The position numbers and the translations under genes were made by a program. DNA of 64,000 nt from Litorimonas haliclonae (GTDB lineage: Bacteria; Pseudomonadota; Alphaproteobacteria; Caulobacterales; Maricaulaceae), in contig NZ_CBCSCO010000005.1 in NCBI RefSeq assembly GCF_965138505.1, forward strand, positions 62,001 through 126,000. Reading direction: 5' to 3'. The notes under the pieces were generated by a model. It was given only the letters and a program-made list of their open reading frames with translations. It did not search any database and had not been told where the DNA came from. Below, one piece after another: positions 1-8,532 of the stretch (its first letter is position 1; each line of letters opens with the position of its first letter).

Positions 1-2
1 AA

Positions 3-125
3 CCCGAAGACAAGCAGTCCTTAATTGAGGCCGTTAGTACAGATGAGAGACGACGACTTTTGATCGGGCTAATGCATCTTTATGCCGGAAACGACAGCCC
101 CTCCAGCCCGAGACAAACCCAATAA
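3..125 (+). CDS. LON substrate-binding-domain protein, C-terminal end only
   Basis: An open frame enters from the left edge and stops at TAA 123-125, leaving 40 residues. The visible tail (KQSLIEAVSTDERRRLLIGL) resembles the last helix of the stand-alone LON-domain proteins of alphaproteobacteria (COG2802, the N-terminal domain of Lon without the protease). The next gene is Trm112-like, which commonly follows this family in alphaproteobacteria, and that supports the call. The start and most of the domain lie outside the window, so the assignment rests on the tail and the neighbour. Confidence 0.55.
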   Translation, partial: PEDKQSLIEAVSTDERRRLLIGLMHLYAGNDSPSSPRQTQ

Positions 126-147
126 AATAATCACTTAAGAGCCTCAT

Positions 148-327
148 ATGAATGATAGCGTCATGATGGATCCCAAAATGTTAAGTGTTCTGGTTTGTCC
201 GAAAACCGGCGGGCCTTTGAGCTATGATTCTGATAAAAAAGAACTCATCAGTAAGTCAGCAAAGCTCGCTTTTCCCGTGCGCGAAGGCGTGCCCATCCTG
301 CTCTTGGATGAAGCCCGGGCCCTGTAA
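148..327 (+). CDS. Trm112 family protein (YcaR-like)
   Basis: This 59-residue protein has the small Trm112/DUF343 fold pattern: a MLSVLVCPKTGGPL motif near residues 11-24, then a segment ending FPVREGVPILLLDEAR. Only the first of the usual cysteines is kept, and the second position of the knuckle is Thr, as in many bacterial YcaR-type members, so zinc binding is doubtful. Bacterial members have no settled role; the eukaryotic relative activates methyltransferases. ATG 148 lies 22 bases after the preceding stop, with a purine-rich stretch (AAGAG) upstream, so both genes are probably cotranscribed. Downstream ATGs at codons 6, 7 and 11 are possible alternative starts. Confidence 0.85.
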   Translation: MNDSVMMDPKMLSVLVCPKTGGPLSYDSDKKELISKSAKLAFPVREGVPILLLDEARAL

Positions 328-415
328 AGGTTAACGCCGAGCCGCTATTTTTCAGCCGTAAAAAGGAACGATTCGCATCTTCCCCCCGTTATTTATTTGA
401 ATGACAGGGAATGGA

Positions 416-2311
416 ATGATGACGAACCTACCGAATAAAAATTACAAAGCGACACTTTTATCGGCTGTCTTTGCCGGTGCGTTAGGTGTGTCCCTTGCAC
501 CGTCCGCTTTCGCGGCAAATTTCGCCGCCAGCGGCCCAGTCGCTAAGAGCTTAGCCGGAGTTTCAAATGCCGGACATCCGCCCCTCGCCGCCTCAGATGG
601 CCCGCTTGGGGTTATTGCTTCTTTTATGGGTAAAAACAAAGGAAATGACTTTTCAAAAGAGCTCGAAGCTCAAGTTGAGAATGAGACTTTTGCCAGCAGT
701 CTCAATAGCAAAGTTGCCCCCGGAGCCATTTTTGCAGCGAGACAGGCTTATGCCCAATCTGTCTTTAAGCCCTTGTGGGATGAAGAGGCTGCGGAGAACC
801 TTCATAGTATTCCAAGTCTTTTCGAAAGCCACGGGCTTGAAGCCAACTTCACAAAGGGTAATCTTGATAAGCTAATCGACCAACGGTTCAATTCTGATAA
901 TCCCGAAGAACAAGCTAGCGCCGAACTGGCACTGACAGGTTTATGGCTTGAATTAACTTCGCAAATCTCCGGTGGATTATCGGATGAAGGCGAAGCCAAA
1001 ACATCGCTCGTCGATAGTCCGGTTCGATCCGAACTTGTGACCTCTTTACGCCGCGCCGCAGAGGGTGACCCCCTAAAAGAGATGGAGAGTTTTACCTCAT
1101 CCGCTCCGCAATATGAAAACCTGCGGAAGGCGCTTAAGAATTATAAGAAAGAAGTCGCTCTGGTGGACTGGTTGTCCATCCCAAGAGAAGGTGAATTGAT
1201 TGAGCCCGGAATGGAAGATGACCGGGTTCCGGCCCTGAGAGAGCGCCTGAGAGCAGAAGGCTATTTATCTTATCCGAGTTTCTTCTCCGTCGTTCTTGAC
1301 GATCTGCAGGAACCGACTAACGAAACCTTATATGATGAAAAGTTGCAAGAAGCCGTAAAAAGCTTCCAAGCCGCGCACACGATGAAAGTCGACGGCGTTA
1401 TTGGCCCAGCAACTCTGGATGCTATGAATGAAAGCCCCGAGTCTAAAATCGTTAAAATTAAAGCTGCAATGGACTATTGGCGCAATCTGGACGCATTCAA
1501 TCAACAATCGTCAGATCGCTATATTTGGGTCAACATTCCTTCCTTCCAGGCCGAAGGCTGGAATGACGGCAAAATGGAAATCTCCATGAAAACGGTTGTC
1601 GGAAAAGCCCGGACGCCCACACCGGATTTTTCAGATCAAGTTGAATACATCGTTGCAAATCCGAAGTGGTATCTGCCGATTGGTCTATTCAAACGCCAAA
1701 AGCTTCGTAAACTCCAAGCCAACCCTGGGTATGCAGCGTCTCATAATTATAAGATTTATGACCGGTCTTCAGGACAAGAGCTGAGTGCCTATAATGTTGA
1801 CTGGAACGCCCCTGGAGTGTCTAGCCAGATTCAGATGGTACAAACCCCTGGTCCCCACAATGCTTTGGGCGAATTAAAAATTATTTTCCCAAACCAGAAC
1901 TCTATTTATCTACACTCAACGCCTGACAAACACCTTTTCGAACGCGAAGTCCGCGCGTTTAGCTCGGGTTGCATCCGTTTGGATGACCCCATCGCTATGG
2001 CAAATTGGATCACCGACCACGATAAAGCTGTGGACACAAAGGAGTTTAATGAGACGCTGGAATCACGTCAGCGCGAACATTTCTATGTCGACGAACAGAT
2101 TCCGGTTCATATTACATATGTCGGAGTGACCGCGAACGACGAAGGCGTCCCGACATTCCATCGCGACATTTACAGAAAGCTTGCTGAACCTTCATTTGTT
2201 GAAGAGCAATATCCCAGATATCAAGGGAATCCCATTGTTGAATTAGACAATGACGAAGATAATGTGAAGCAAACCGCTGCGGCACCAAGGAGTGTTAGCG
2301 CCCTGCCATAG
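416..2311 (+). CDS. Exported L,D-transpeptidase with scaffold and peptidoglycan-binding domains (YcbB/LdtD type)
   Basis: This protein forms or remodels 3-3 cross-links in periplasmic peptidoglycan. Its order of parts is: a Sec signal peptide (about residues 1-34, ending near AFA), an N-terminal alpha-helical scaffold containing AYAQSVFKPLWDEEAAENL, a PG_binding_1 repeat (about 270-345, KVDGVIGPATLDAMN), and a YkuD catalytic domain with an H-S-T motif and the signature SSGCIR around Cys 519. This is the layout of E. coli LdtD. ATG 416 is chosen because AGGGA lies five bases upstream; in-frame ATGs at 401 and 419 also exist. An M15-type peptidase follows at once, as ycbK follows ycbB in E. coli, so the two probably act together on the wall. 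A small secreted paralogue of the scaffold part lies at 5342-5920. Confidence 0.9.
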   Translation: MMTNLPNKNYKATLLSAVFAGALGVSLAPSAFAANFAASGPVAKSLAGVSNAGHPPLAASDGPLGVIASFMGKNKGNDFSKELEAQVENETFASSLNSKVAPGAIFAARQAYAQSVFKPLWDEEAAENLHSIPSLFESHGLEANFTKGNLDKLIDQRFNSDNPEEQASAELALTGLWLELTSQISGGLSDEGEAKTSLVDSPVRSELVTSLRRAAEGDPLKEMESFTSSAPQYENLRKALKNYKKEVALVDWLSIPREGELIEPGMEDDRVPALRERLRAEGYLSYPSFFSVVLDDLQEPTNETLYDEKLQEAVKSFQAAHTMKVDGVIGPATLDAMNESPESKIVKIKAAMDYWRNLDAFNQQSSDRYIWVNIPSFQAEGWNDGKMEISMKTVVGKARTPTPDFSDQVEYIVANPKWYLPIGLFKRQKLRKLQANPGYAASHNYKIYDRSSGQELSAYNVDWNAPGVSSQIQMVQTPGPHNALGELKIIFPNQNSIYLHSTPDKHLFEREVRAFSSGCIRLDDPIAMANWITDHDKAVDTKEFNETLESRQREHFYVDEQIPVHITYVGVTANDEGVPTFHRDIYRKLAEPSFVEEQYPRYQGNPIVELDNDEDNVKQTAAAPRSVSALP

Positions 2312-2318
2312 GACAAAT

Positions 2319-3239
2319 ATGTCTCTTAAAAATTTGTTGTGTGCAGCGCCCATTTTCGGGGCGTTGTTTTTTACCCCCTTTGCACAAGCCCCTTTCGCCA
2401 AAGCGCAAGCGGAAATGTCGGCTATTTCAGTTCCGACTCTCGATAAGGAAGCGATCCCCTATGCCGTCTGGCATACCACCCGGTTGCCTGGAGAGAAGCT
2501 TAACTTAGAACTACCAACTGGCTTTACGGCCGAGCTTGATGGCGCCCCCGTAACCCCCGACACACGCGTTTTGAATAAAGCCGGGTCTCAAATGCTCACG
2601 GTTAAAAAGCCGGACGGCTCCCGCCTAAGTCGGGTCAGTGTGTTTACACTCGAACCCCTGAGCGAAGTGGATGAAAAAGGGTGGCTAAACGGATATCGAA
2701 TTGGCGAGTACCCCAAAAACCCGCCCCGGGGCTTTATCCGTCTAGATAGCGAAGCCGATAAAGACATAAATGTGGCTCCCCATTTTAAGCTGGGACAGTT
2801 TCTCTGCAAGCAACAACCTGATGCTTGGCCAAAATATGTTCTGGTCACACAGTCAAATCTTAAACGGCTCGAAACCCTACGGGAAAGTCTTGTCAAAGAC
2901 GACATTACCGACGCCCAGACCTTTTTTGTTATGAGCGGATTTAGAACGCCCTTTTATAATTCAGCCATCGGGTCTGCTAAATTATCCCGCCACATGTATG
3001 GCGACGCTGCTGACATATATATTGATGTGAAGCCTCGCGACGGAAATATGGACGACATAAACCAAGACGGGGCGATTAACAAAACAGACGCCAATTATTT
3101 GTATGATTATGCGGCGAAACTTTTTGCCAAAAGCGACAAGGTTCAACCCGGTGGAATAGGCTCTTATAAAGCCAACGCCGTGCATGGGCCATTCGTGCAT
3201 GTTGACGGACGAGGACATGTCGCTCGGTGGGGGCGTTAA
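2319..3239 (+). CDS. Exported M15-type (YcbK/DUF882-like) peptidase with an EF-hand-like insertion
   Basis: Predicted periplasmic peptidoglycan peptidase or D,D-carboxypeptidase-like protein. After a signal peptide (about residues 1-30) and a beta-rich N-terminal part, the C-terminal half carries the M15/hedgehog-type zinc motifs SRHMYGDAADIYID (first His and Asp) and HGPFVHVD (HxH-like). Between them sits DINQDGAINKTDA, which fits the D-x-N-x-D-G-x-I-x-x-x-D calcium loop of dockerins and EF-hands. ATG 2319 is preferred over an upstream in-frame start at 2292 because AGGA lies just upstream, the signal peptide then begins properly, and overlap with the preceding transpeptidase is avoided (7-base gap). 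Pairing with the L,D-transpeptidase indicates a shared wall-remodelling job. The exact substrate cannot be told from sequence. Confidence 0.85.
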   Translation: MSLKNLLCAAPIFGALFFTPFAQAPFAKAQAEMSAISVPTLDKEAIPYAVWHTTRLPGEKLNLELPTGFTAELDGAPVTPDTRVLNKAGSQMLTVKKPDGSRLSRVSVFTLEPLSEVDEKGWLNGYRIGEYPKNPPRGFIRLDSEADKDINVAPHFKLGQFLCKQQPDAWPKYVLVTQSNLKRLETLRESLVKDDITDAQTFFVMSGFRTPFYNSAIGSAKLSRHMYGDAADIYIDVKPRDGNMDDINQDGAINKTDANYLYDYAAKLFAKSDKVQPGGIGSYKANAVHGPFVHVDGRGHVARWGR

Positions 3240-3259
3240 ACGCTAGCCTCCCCCTCCGG

Positions 3260-3288
3260 CTTGACGTTCTGCCTCTTGCTTCCCATTT
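3260..3288 (+). promoter_or_regulatory. Candidate heat-shock (RpoH, sigma-32) promoter for hslVU
   Basis: CTTGACG at 3260-3266 and CCCATTT at 3282-3288 are separated by 15 bases, which fits the sigma-32 pattern of a CTTGAAA-like -35 and a CCCCATnT-like -10. The predicted transcript start lies roughly 20 bases before the hslV ATG. HslVU is a classic RpoH target, which supports the reading. It is a motif match by eye only. Confidence 0.55.
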
Positions 3289-3315
3289 GTGATGCGAGTG
3301 AGAAAAGGACGCCTT

Positions 3316-3894
3316 ATGACACACCCCCCTTCCAATTATGATTATGCCGACGCCTCTCAATGGCGCGGCACGACAATTTTAACGGTTCGCAAAAACGGCA
3401 GGGTCGTGATTGTTGGCGACGGTCAAGTCAGCGCTGGAAACACAGTGATGAAAGCGACCGCCCGAAAAGTGCGGACTTTGGCCGGGGGGAAAATTCTGAC
3501 TGGCTTTGCCGGAGCCACGGCCGACGCATTCGCATTGTTGGAAAGACTTGAAACCAAGGTCGAACAATATCCCACACAGCTCGCTCGCGCTTGTGTCGAG
3601 CTTGCCAAAGATTGGCGGACAGACAAATACCTTAGACAGCTGCAAGCTATGTTGATCGTCGCCGATAAATCCGAAACATTTGTCCTGACAGGCAATGGCG
3701 ATGTTGTGCAGCCTGACGGCGGGATCACAGCGATTGGGTCGGGCGGTAATTTCGCGCTCTCGGCCGCTTTAGCCATGAATGAATATGAAGACGATGCAGA
3801 AACGCTGGCCCGCAAAGCGATGGGTATTGCCGATAAGATCTGCATTTACACGAATAATCACCTAACCCTCGAAAGCCTCGAATCTGAGGTATAA
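3316..3894 (+). CDS. hslV: ATP-dependent protease peptidase subunit HslV (ClpQ)
   Basis: Proteolytic core of the HslVU complex, a cytoplasmic two-ring threonine protease related to the proteasome beta subunit. The sequence GTTILTVRKNGRVVIVGDGQVS near the N-terminus is diagnostic; the catalytic Thr follows the Gly after a propeptide of about 14 residues, as is usual in alphaproteobacteria. The C-terminal half contains AIGSGGNFALSAA, also family-typical. ATG 3316 is chosen over an upstream in-frame ATG at 3289 because AAAAGGA precedes it at proper spacing and the length (192 residues) fits relatives. hslU follows 105 bases downstream. A candidate RpoH promoter lies immediately upstream. Confidence 0.97.
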   Translation: MTHPPSNYDYADASQWRGTTILTVRKNGRVVIVGDGQVSAGNTVMKATARKVRTLAGGKILTGFAGATADAFALLERLETKVEQYPTQLARACVELAKDWRTDKYLRQLQAMLIVADKSETFVLTGNGDVVQPDGGITAIGSGGNFALSAALAMNEYEDDAETLARKAMGIADKICIYTNNHLTLESLESEV

Positions 3895-3999
3895 AATAGG
3901 AAGGCGAGGCGGGCGTTAATCTCGGTTTTCAGAGACAGCCATATGATTTGAGTTTCATATGCGTCTTGAATTCACAGGCCCGACCCCCACTTTTAACGC

Positions 4000-5304
4000 A
4001 TGACAGACAGCTTTACCCCCCGCGAAATTGTTTCCGAATTGGACCGCCACATTGTGGCCCAAAAAGACGCCAAACGCGCCGTGGCCATTGCGCTGCGCAA
4101 TCGGTGGCGCCGCAAGCAAGTTTCCAACGATCTACGCTCGGAAATTACACCCAAAAACATCCTTATGATTGGCCCCACAGGCGTCGGGAAAACAGAAATT
4201 TCCAGACGGCTGGCCAAGCTCGCTCAAGCCCCTTTTATCAAAATTGAAGCCACTAAGTTTACTGAAGTCGGGTATGTTGGCCGCGATGTCGAACAGATTA
4301 TTCGCGACTTAGTCGAATCCGCAATTACCCTTTTGCGCGATCAGAAACGCTCTCAAGTGAAAGCTCAGGCCGAGAAAGCGGCGGAAAGCCGCATCATTGA
4401 CGCCCTTGTCGGCGAAAATGCCGGAGAGGCCACGCGGGAAAAATTTCGTCAGAAGCTCACTTCCGGCGAATTAGACGATAAAGAAGTTGAAATCGAACTC
4501 ACAGACACGGGCTCACCCTTCCAAGGCTTTGACATTCCGGGACAACCTGGCGCGTCCATGGGCATGATGGATTTGGGAGCCTTATTTAACAAAGGCGGAC
4601 GAACAAAAACTGTTAAGCTCCGTATAGGCGACGCTCACGGGCCTCTCCTGTCTGAAGAAGCCGACAAGCTTCTTGATGACGATTCCATCAAGCGCGAAGC
4701 TGTGGAATTAACCGAACAGGACGGCATCGTTTTCCTTGATGAAATTGACAAAATTACAGCCCGCTCTGATGCGCGCGGCGGCGATGTTTCCCGCGAAGGG
4801 GTTCAGCGCGACCTCTTACCTCTCATTGAAGGTACGACCGTATCGACGAAATACGGCCCGGTTAAAACAGATCATATACTTTTTATCGCCAGCGGCGCAT
4901 TTCATGTTGCCAAGCCTTCGGATCTCTTGCCCGAGCTACAAGGGCGACTGCCGATACGGGTAGAGCTACGGGCTTTGACGGAAGAGGATTTCGTTCGAAT
5001 TTTGACAGAGCCGGAAGCCAGTCTGATTAAGCAATATAAAGCTCTGATGAAAACAGAAGATGTCGGTTTGGACTTTACCGATGACGGCATCAAAGAACTT
5101 GCCAAGATTTCGGCCGAGGTAAATGCGAGTGTAGAAAATATCGGCGCGAGACGTCTTCACACGGTCATGGAACGCCTATTGGATGAGGTCAGCTTTACGG
5201 CCACCGATAAAAGCGGCGAAACCATCAAAATTGATGCAGAGTATGTTCGTGATCATGTCGGGAAATTAGCCGCCGACCAGGACCTATCGAAATTCATTCT
5301 GTAA
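4000..5304 (+). CDS. hslU: ATP-dependent protease ATPase subunit HslU (ClpY)
   Basis: AAA+ unfoldase that feeds substrates to HslV in the cytoplasm. It has the N-terminal FTPREIVSELDRHIVAQ segment, Walker A GPTGVGKT at residues 58-65, the pore-lining GYVGRDVE motif, a variable I-domain (about 110-240), Walker B GIVFLDEIDKI, and a C-terminal sensor-2 region with NIGARRLHTVMERLL. The tail ends DLSKFIL, the kind of hydrophobic C-terminus that docks into HslV. At 434 residues it is full length. It is cotranscribed with hslV. Confidence 0.98.
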   Translation: MTDSFTPREIVSELDRHIVAQKDAKRAVAIALRNRWRRKQVSNDLRSEITPKNILMIGPTGVGKTEISRRLAKLAQAPFIKIEATKFTEVGYVGRDVEQIIRDLVESAITLLRDQKRSQVKAQAEKAAESRIIDALVGENAGEATREKFRQKLTSGELDDKEVEIELTDTGSPFQGFDIPGQPGASMGMMDLGALFNKGGRTKTVKLRIGDAHGPLLSEEADKLLDDDSIKREAVELTEQDGIVFLDEIDKITARSDARGGDVSREGVQRDLLPLIEGTTVSTKYGPVKTDHILFIASGAFHVAKPSDLLPELQGRLPIRVELRALTEEDFVRILTEPEASLIKQYKALMKTEDVGLDFTDDGIKELAKISAEVNASVENIGARRLHTVMERLLDEVSFTATDKSGETIKIDAEYVRDHVGKLAADQDLSKFIL

Positions 5305-5341
5305 GCCGATTGGCAACCGAATAAGGACTTATTCTTTCGAT

Positions 5342-5920
5342 TTAGAATGAGTTAAATTCAGATGCGTTGTCTTCTCTGTCGGACTGCGCCGTTGTGAACA
5401 GCTGCGTTTCTAAACCAGCTAGCCTCGGCGCCGCCATTTCCATTGTCTGCGCTTGTGGTGAATTCCGAACATCTTCAAGGTGAATATAGGTCTTGGAAAG
5501 GGCCATATCTCCTTGCGCGCGTTGCAAGGCCGTCGTGCCTTCGAAGCGGTCTTTCAGAGCCTTTTCAGCCTCGAATTCAACACTTGAATCCACTGACCCT
5601 TTGTCTTCCATTATTGAAACCGCTCTAATGAGCTGCTCTGCAGAATTTTCCGACCACAAGGGAGACATAACATTTATCGCATAGGCCGCTCGGAAGGCTT
5701 GCGCCACGCCATCGCCATATGTTTCGTTTAGCATAGCGTCGTGCTCACCTTTCATGATAGAGCTTTCGATCTCAGCCTCAATAGACGCTTCGCTGACAGG
5801 TTGATAAGTGATTTTTTGGGTTCGGACATTTTCGCTGTCTTGGGCCGTCGCCGTGCAGGGCAATAGCGCCGCAGAGGCTGCAAATGTCGCGCTTAGTGTC
5901 AAAATAGCCTTAAAAGTCAT
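5342..5920 (-). CDS. Small secreted protein resembling a stand-alone L,D-transpeptidase scaffold domain
   Basis: The 192-residue product starts with a signal peptide (MTFKAILTL, cleavage near TATAQ) and has no catalytic motif. Its core, AFRAAYAINVMSPLWSENSAEQL, lines up with AARQAYAQSVFKPLWDEEAAENL of the L,D-transpeptidase at 416-2311. Similarity continues for about 70 residues through K..DRF and a later AL pair. I infer it is a free copy of that enzyme's N-terminal scaffold. ATG 5920 is chosen because the signal peptide begins there; an upstream in-frame ATG at 5977 would add 19 unlikely residues. It lies opposite hslU with a 37-base gap between the convergent stops. Its function is unknown: a partner, decoy or anchor for the transpeptidase is possible. 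Confidence 0.75.
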   Translation of the reverse strand: MTFKAILTLSATFAASAALLPCTATAQDSENVRTQKITYQPVSEASIEAEIESSIMKGEHDAMLNETYGDGVAQAFRAAYAINVMSPLWSENSAEQLIRAVSIMEDKGSVDSSVEFEAEKALKDRFEGTTALQRAQGDMALSKTYIHLEDVRNSPQAQTMEMAAPRLAGLETQLFTTAQSDREDNASEFNSF

Positions 5921-6027
5921 TTTAATCTCCAGAGGACAGGGGTAAAATGTCCGCTTTCCTGAAGATACTACGCTCATTCAGCCTTAGGGTTTCCAGATCA
6001 ACTCCGGAGTTAATGTTTTGGACATGT

Positions 6028-6044
6028 AAAGCCCGCGCTGGGCT
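6028..6044 (-). terminator. Weak hairpin just after smr
   Basis: Read on the minus strand, AGCCC-AGCGC-GGGCT forms a five-base-pair stem followed by TTTAC, immediately after the smr stop codon. The stem is short and the T tract poor, so it may only be an mRNA 3' end stabiliser. Confidence 0.3.
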
Positions 6045-6554
6045 CTATTGGCCTTGTTTTAGAAAAACATACCATGCTCCGGATCCGCCGTGTTTCAAAT
6101 GAGCCTGAGCGTAAGTTGCAATATGTGGGCGTAGGGATGGATCTTTAATCCAGTTAGGAAAATTCTGGCGTAATACGCCGTTTAGGCGCGCCCCCTTTCC
6201 GGTCACAACAAGGAGACATCTTTTATTATGCTTTGCAGCCCTGATGATGGCCCGCGCCAGAGCGGGGCGCGCTTCGTTCTGTGTCATATCATGCAGGTCA
6301 ATTGTGGCGTCTACCTCAACACGTCCGCGCCGAGTTTTCTTGTCATTATTAAGCTCCAACCGGCCCGGCGAGCGTTGAATGTCTTTTGAGACGCTCGGCG
6401 CCACCCGAAGCATATTGGCAAAATCTTCACGGCTCGGCAGCGGTTTTGCACTGCCCTTGCCTTTGGGATAACGGCGCGGCGCAACTGTGCGGGCCACGCG
6501 GCCCCAGACATCACGCTCTTCGTCTTTAAGCGGTCTGTCCGGTTTCTTTTTCAT
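6045..6554 (-). CDS. Smr (MutS2 C-terminal-like) domain protein
   Basis: The 169-residue protein has a basic, disordered N-terminus and a C-terminal Smr domain. The domain shows the three family marks: ATIDLHDMTQNEA, LLVVTGKG and HGGSGAWYVFLK. Smr domains nick or bind branched nucleic acid or RNA, but the role of short alphaproteobacterial members is unknown. The order Tim44-like, mltA, smr next to hslVU is conserved in alphaproteobacteria, and the three minus-strand genes here are spaced by 14 and 5 bases, so they form one operon. Confidence 0.9.
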   Translation of the reverse strand: MKKKPDRPLKDEERDVWGRVARTVAPRRYPKGKGSAKPLPSREDFANMLRVAPSVSKDIQRSPGRLELNNDKKTRRGRVEVDATIDLHDMTQNEARPALARAIIRAAKHNKRCLLVVTGKGARLNGVLRQNFPNWIKDPSLRPHIATYAQAHLKHGGSGAWYVFLKQGQ

Positions 6555-6568
6555 TCCTCACACACCCA

Positions 6569-7840
6569 TCAGCTAACGGGTTGGGACTTCGCAATGGATT
6601 TTGGCACAAGCACTCTCCAGCGCACATCATGTTTCATAACGCCAGCGCGCTCTCCGGCTTCATCTCCGGCTCCAAAAAAGAGATCCCCCCTTAGGGCGCC
6701 TCGAATGGCTTTGCCTGTATCTTGCGCCGAGACTAAAAGCCCAGTGTCTTTTCCTCTGTAGTCACCGCCCTCTTGCGGCAGTTTCGTCTCAAGCCACACC
6801 AAGGTTCCGTAAGGATGATAACGGGGGTCGACGGCGATAGAGCCCATTTCGGTGAGCGGCACTTCCATTGCCCCGCGCGGGCCTTCCTCGACGCCTAACT
6901 CGTCAACTGCCACAGACTGTTCAGCGAAGAAAATATAGCGCGGGTTTTCATTCATCAGAGCGCGGGTTTTGGCTGGGCCGTTTCTCTCCATCCACGACTC
7001 GATTGATTGTTTTGAGGCCTGTGAAAGCTTCATCTCGCCTCGCTCTACCAGAACGCGCCCGATGGACGTATAGGGTTTTCCATTATTGGCGGCATAAGCG
7101 GCCCGCAGGCTTCTGCCATCCTCATATTTCAATCGGCCTGAGCCCTGAATTTGCATAAAGAACACATCAATCGGCCGGCCATAGGCGATGACCCGTGACG
7201 ACTTCGCATTGATTTGAGATCGAGGTTTTCTCAACACAGCCGGATTTGTCGGTTTCGCCAATATAGGTTCGCGGAACGTTTGGTCAGGTGTCAGCCGGAC
7301 TTCAATTTCAGGCTCATAATAGCCGGTCAAAGTCCCGGAGTCATCTGTCAGAGTCTTGAGAGATAGAAGCGCAAATTCATTTTCAAAAAAAGCTCTCGCG
7401 CCTTCCTTTGTCTGGCTAGCAAATTTAGCTTTCGCACACGCCGGAAGCCAGTCTCTATAGGTTCCATAATCCGGAAGGTTTTTATTCAAGGCCGCATCAG
7501 GGTCTGCCTTGACCCAACTTTTGCAAGACCGGCGAAAAGAGGTGAGGGCGGGTCGGGTGTCTGCGTCTGCCCAATCACGAAGCTTATCATACCAAAGCGG
7601 CGCATTGACGATAACCTCTTCCGGAGGGTCGGGCTGAGGGAAGCGGGGCGCGGGAATTTCAGGCGCGCTTGGCGGAACCGGCAACGGGGCAGCTTCGAAG
7701 GAGTCTTCTGTTTCTTCGCCTTCCATATAGGGAGTTTCCGACCAAGGATTATTATCGTCCCCAGCCGTAGTCACACAGCCAGAAAGGCCTGTTGCAGTCA
7801 CCAGAACAAAAAAGAGAGCCCCAAGAGAAAGTTTGTGCAT
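6569..7840 (-). CDS. mltA: Membrane-bound lytic murein transglycosylase A
   Basis: Cleaves glycan strands of peptidoglycan to 1,6-anhydro products at the outer membrane. A lipoprotein signal peptide ends in the lipobox LSGC (Cys near residue 22), followed by a Pro-rich linker (about 45-75). The MltA domain contains LTGYYEPEIEVR and the segment FFMQIQGSGRLKYEDG, and the C-terminal 3D domain contains DPRYHPYGTLVWL and SAQDTGKAIRG with the conserved Asp residues. The 423-residue length is normal for the family. It lies in the operon timA-mltA-smr, five bases downstream of the Tim44-like gene. Confidence 0.96.
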   Translation of the reverse strand: MHKLSLGALFFVLVTATGLSGCVTTAGDDNNPWSETPYMEGEETEDSFEAAPLPVPPSAPEIPAPRFPQPDPPEEVIVNAPLWYDKLRDWADADTRPALTSFRRSCKSWVKADPDAALNKNLPDYGTYRDWLPACAKAKFASQTKEGARAFFENEFALLSLKTLTDDSGTLTGYYEPEIEVRLTPDQTFREPILAKPTNPAVLRKPRSQINAKSSRVIAYGRPIDVFFMQIQGSGRLKYEDGRSLRAAYAANNGKPYTSIGRVLVERGEMKLSQASKQSIESWMERNGPAKTRALMNENPRYIFFAEQSVAVDELGVEEGPRGAMEVPLTEMGSIAVDPRYHPYGTLVWLETKLPQEGGDYRGKDTGLLVSAQDTGKAIRGALRGDLFFGAGDEAGERAGVMKHDVRWRVLVPKSIAKSQPVS

Positions 7841-7845
7841 TTTTC

Positions 7846-8532
7846 TTATTCGTCGTTAGAGGATTTCGGGTCGGAATCTTTAGTATCTGGGGACGGATCT
7901 GCTTCCAAATCATCACCTTCTGACGGGGCCACGTCGGCCAAACGCCATGTTGGGTCTGACTGTTTAAGGTTTCTCTCAAATATCCAGATTTCCGCGATAG
8001 AGGAGAGAACATCAGGATCGCCTTGAACGACATTGCCTTCTTCGTCCAAAAGCGCAGAGGTCAAATCTGATTCATACAAAACAGAAATGCTGGCTATCGC
8101 TCCGTCCAGCTCGGCAGACTCGATAGATGTTTTCTTTAGGCGGCCCAAATCTGTGACCTGAGTATACCCTGACTTTTCACGCTCTTTAATGGCCTCATTA
8201 TAAACGGCTAGCGTGTCTTTTGTCAGAAGATTACCGAGTGTGTCGTGATCGCCCGCCGCAAAAGCTTCCAAAATCATCGAATAGGCCTGTTTCGCGCCAT
8301 CAATAAAATGACTGGGAGAGAATTCGGGGTCGCGGGATGAAATAGCGCCAAGGCCCTTTTTTTCTAATTCTTTCGATATGGGCTCGACTGCAGATTTTGA
8401 TTTTTCATCCTCCATCATTGACCGAGGGTTAATCGCGTCTTCCGGGCCTTTGCCAACAGTTTTGCCTAAAACACTATAAAACATGACACAAACGACTGTC
8501 GCGATGGCGGCGTAAAGAATAACTTCGTACAT
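7846..8532 (-). CDS. Tim44-like domain protein (TimA type)
   Basis: The 228-residue protein has one N-terminal membrane segment (residues 3-23, VILYAAIATVVCVMFYS), a charged linker and a Tim44-like C-terminal domain beginning near FSPSHFIDGAKQAYSMILEAFAAGDHDTL, a typical opening of the fold. In mitochondria Tim44 tethers the import motor. The bacterial homologues are inner-membrane proteins, and one from Caulobacter was named TimA. It heads the operon with mltA and smr and is divergent from secB, so both transcripts start in the 172-base gap 8533-8704. The C-terminus is acidic (SPDTKDSDPKSSNDE). Confidence 0.88.
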   Translation of the reverse strand: MYEVILYAAIATVVCVMFYSVLGKTVGKGPEDAINPRSMMEDEKSKSAVEPISKELEKKGLGAISSRDPEFSPSHFIDGAKQAYSMILEAFAAGDHDTLGNLLTKDTLAVYNEAIKEREKSGYTQVTDLGRLKKTSIESAELDGAIASISVLYESDLTSALLDEEGNVVQGDPDVLSSIAEIWIFERNLKQSDPTWRLADVAPSEGDDLEADPSPDTKDSDPKSSNDE

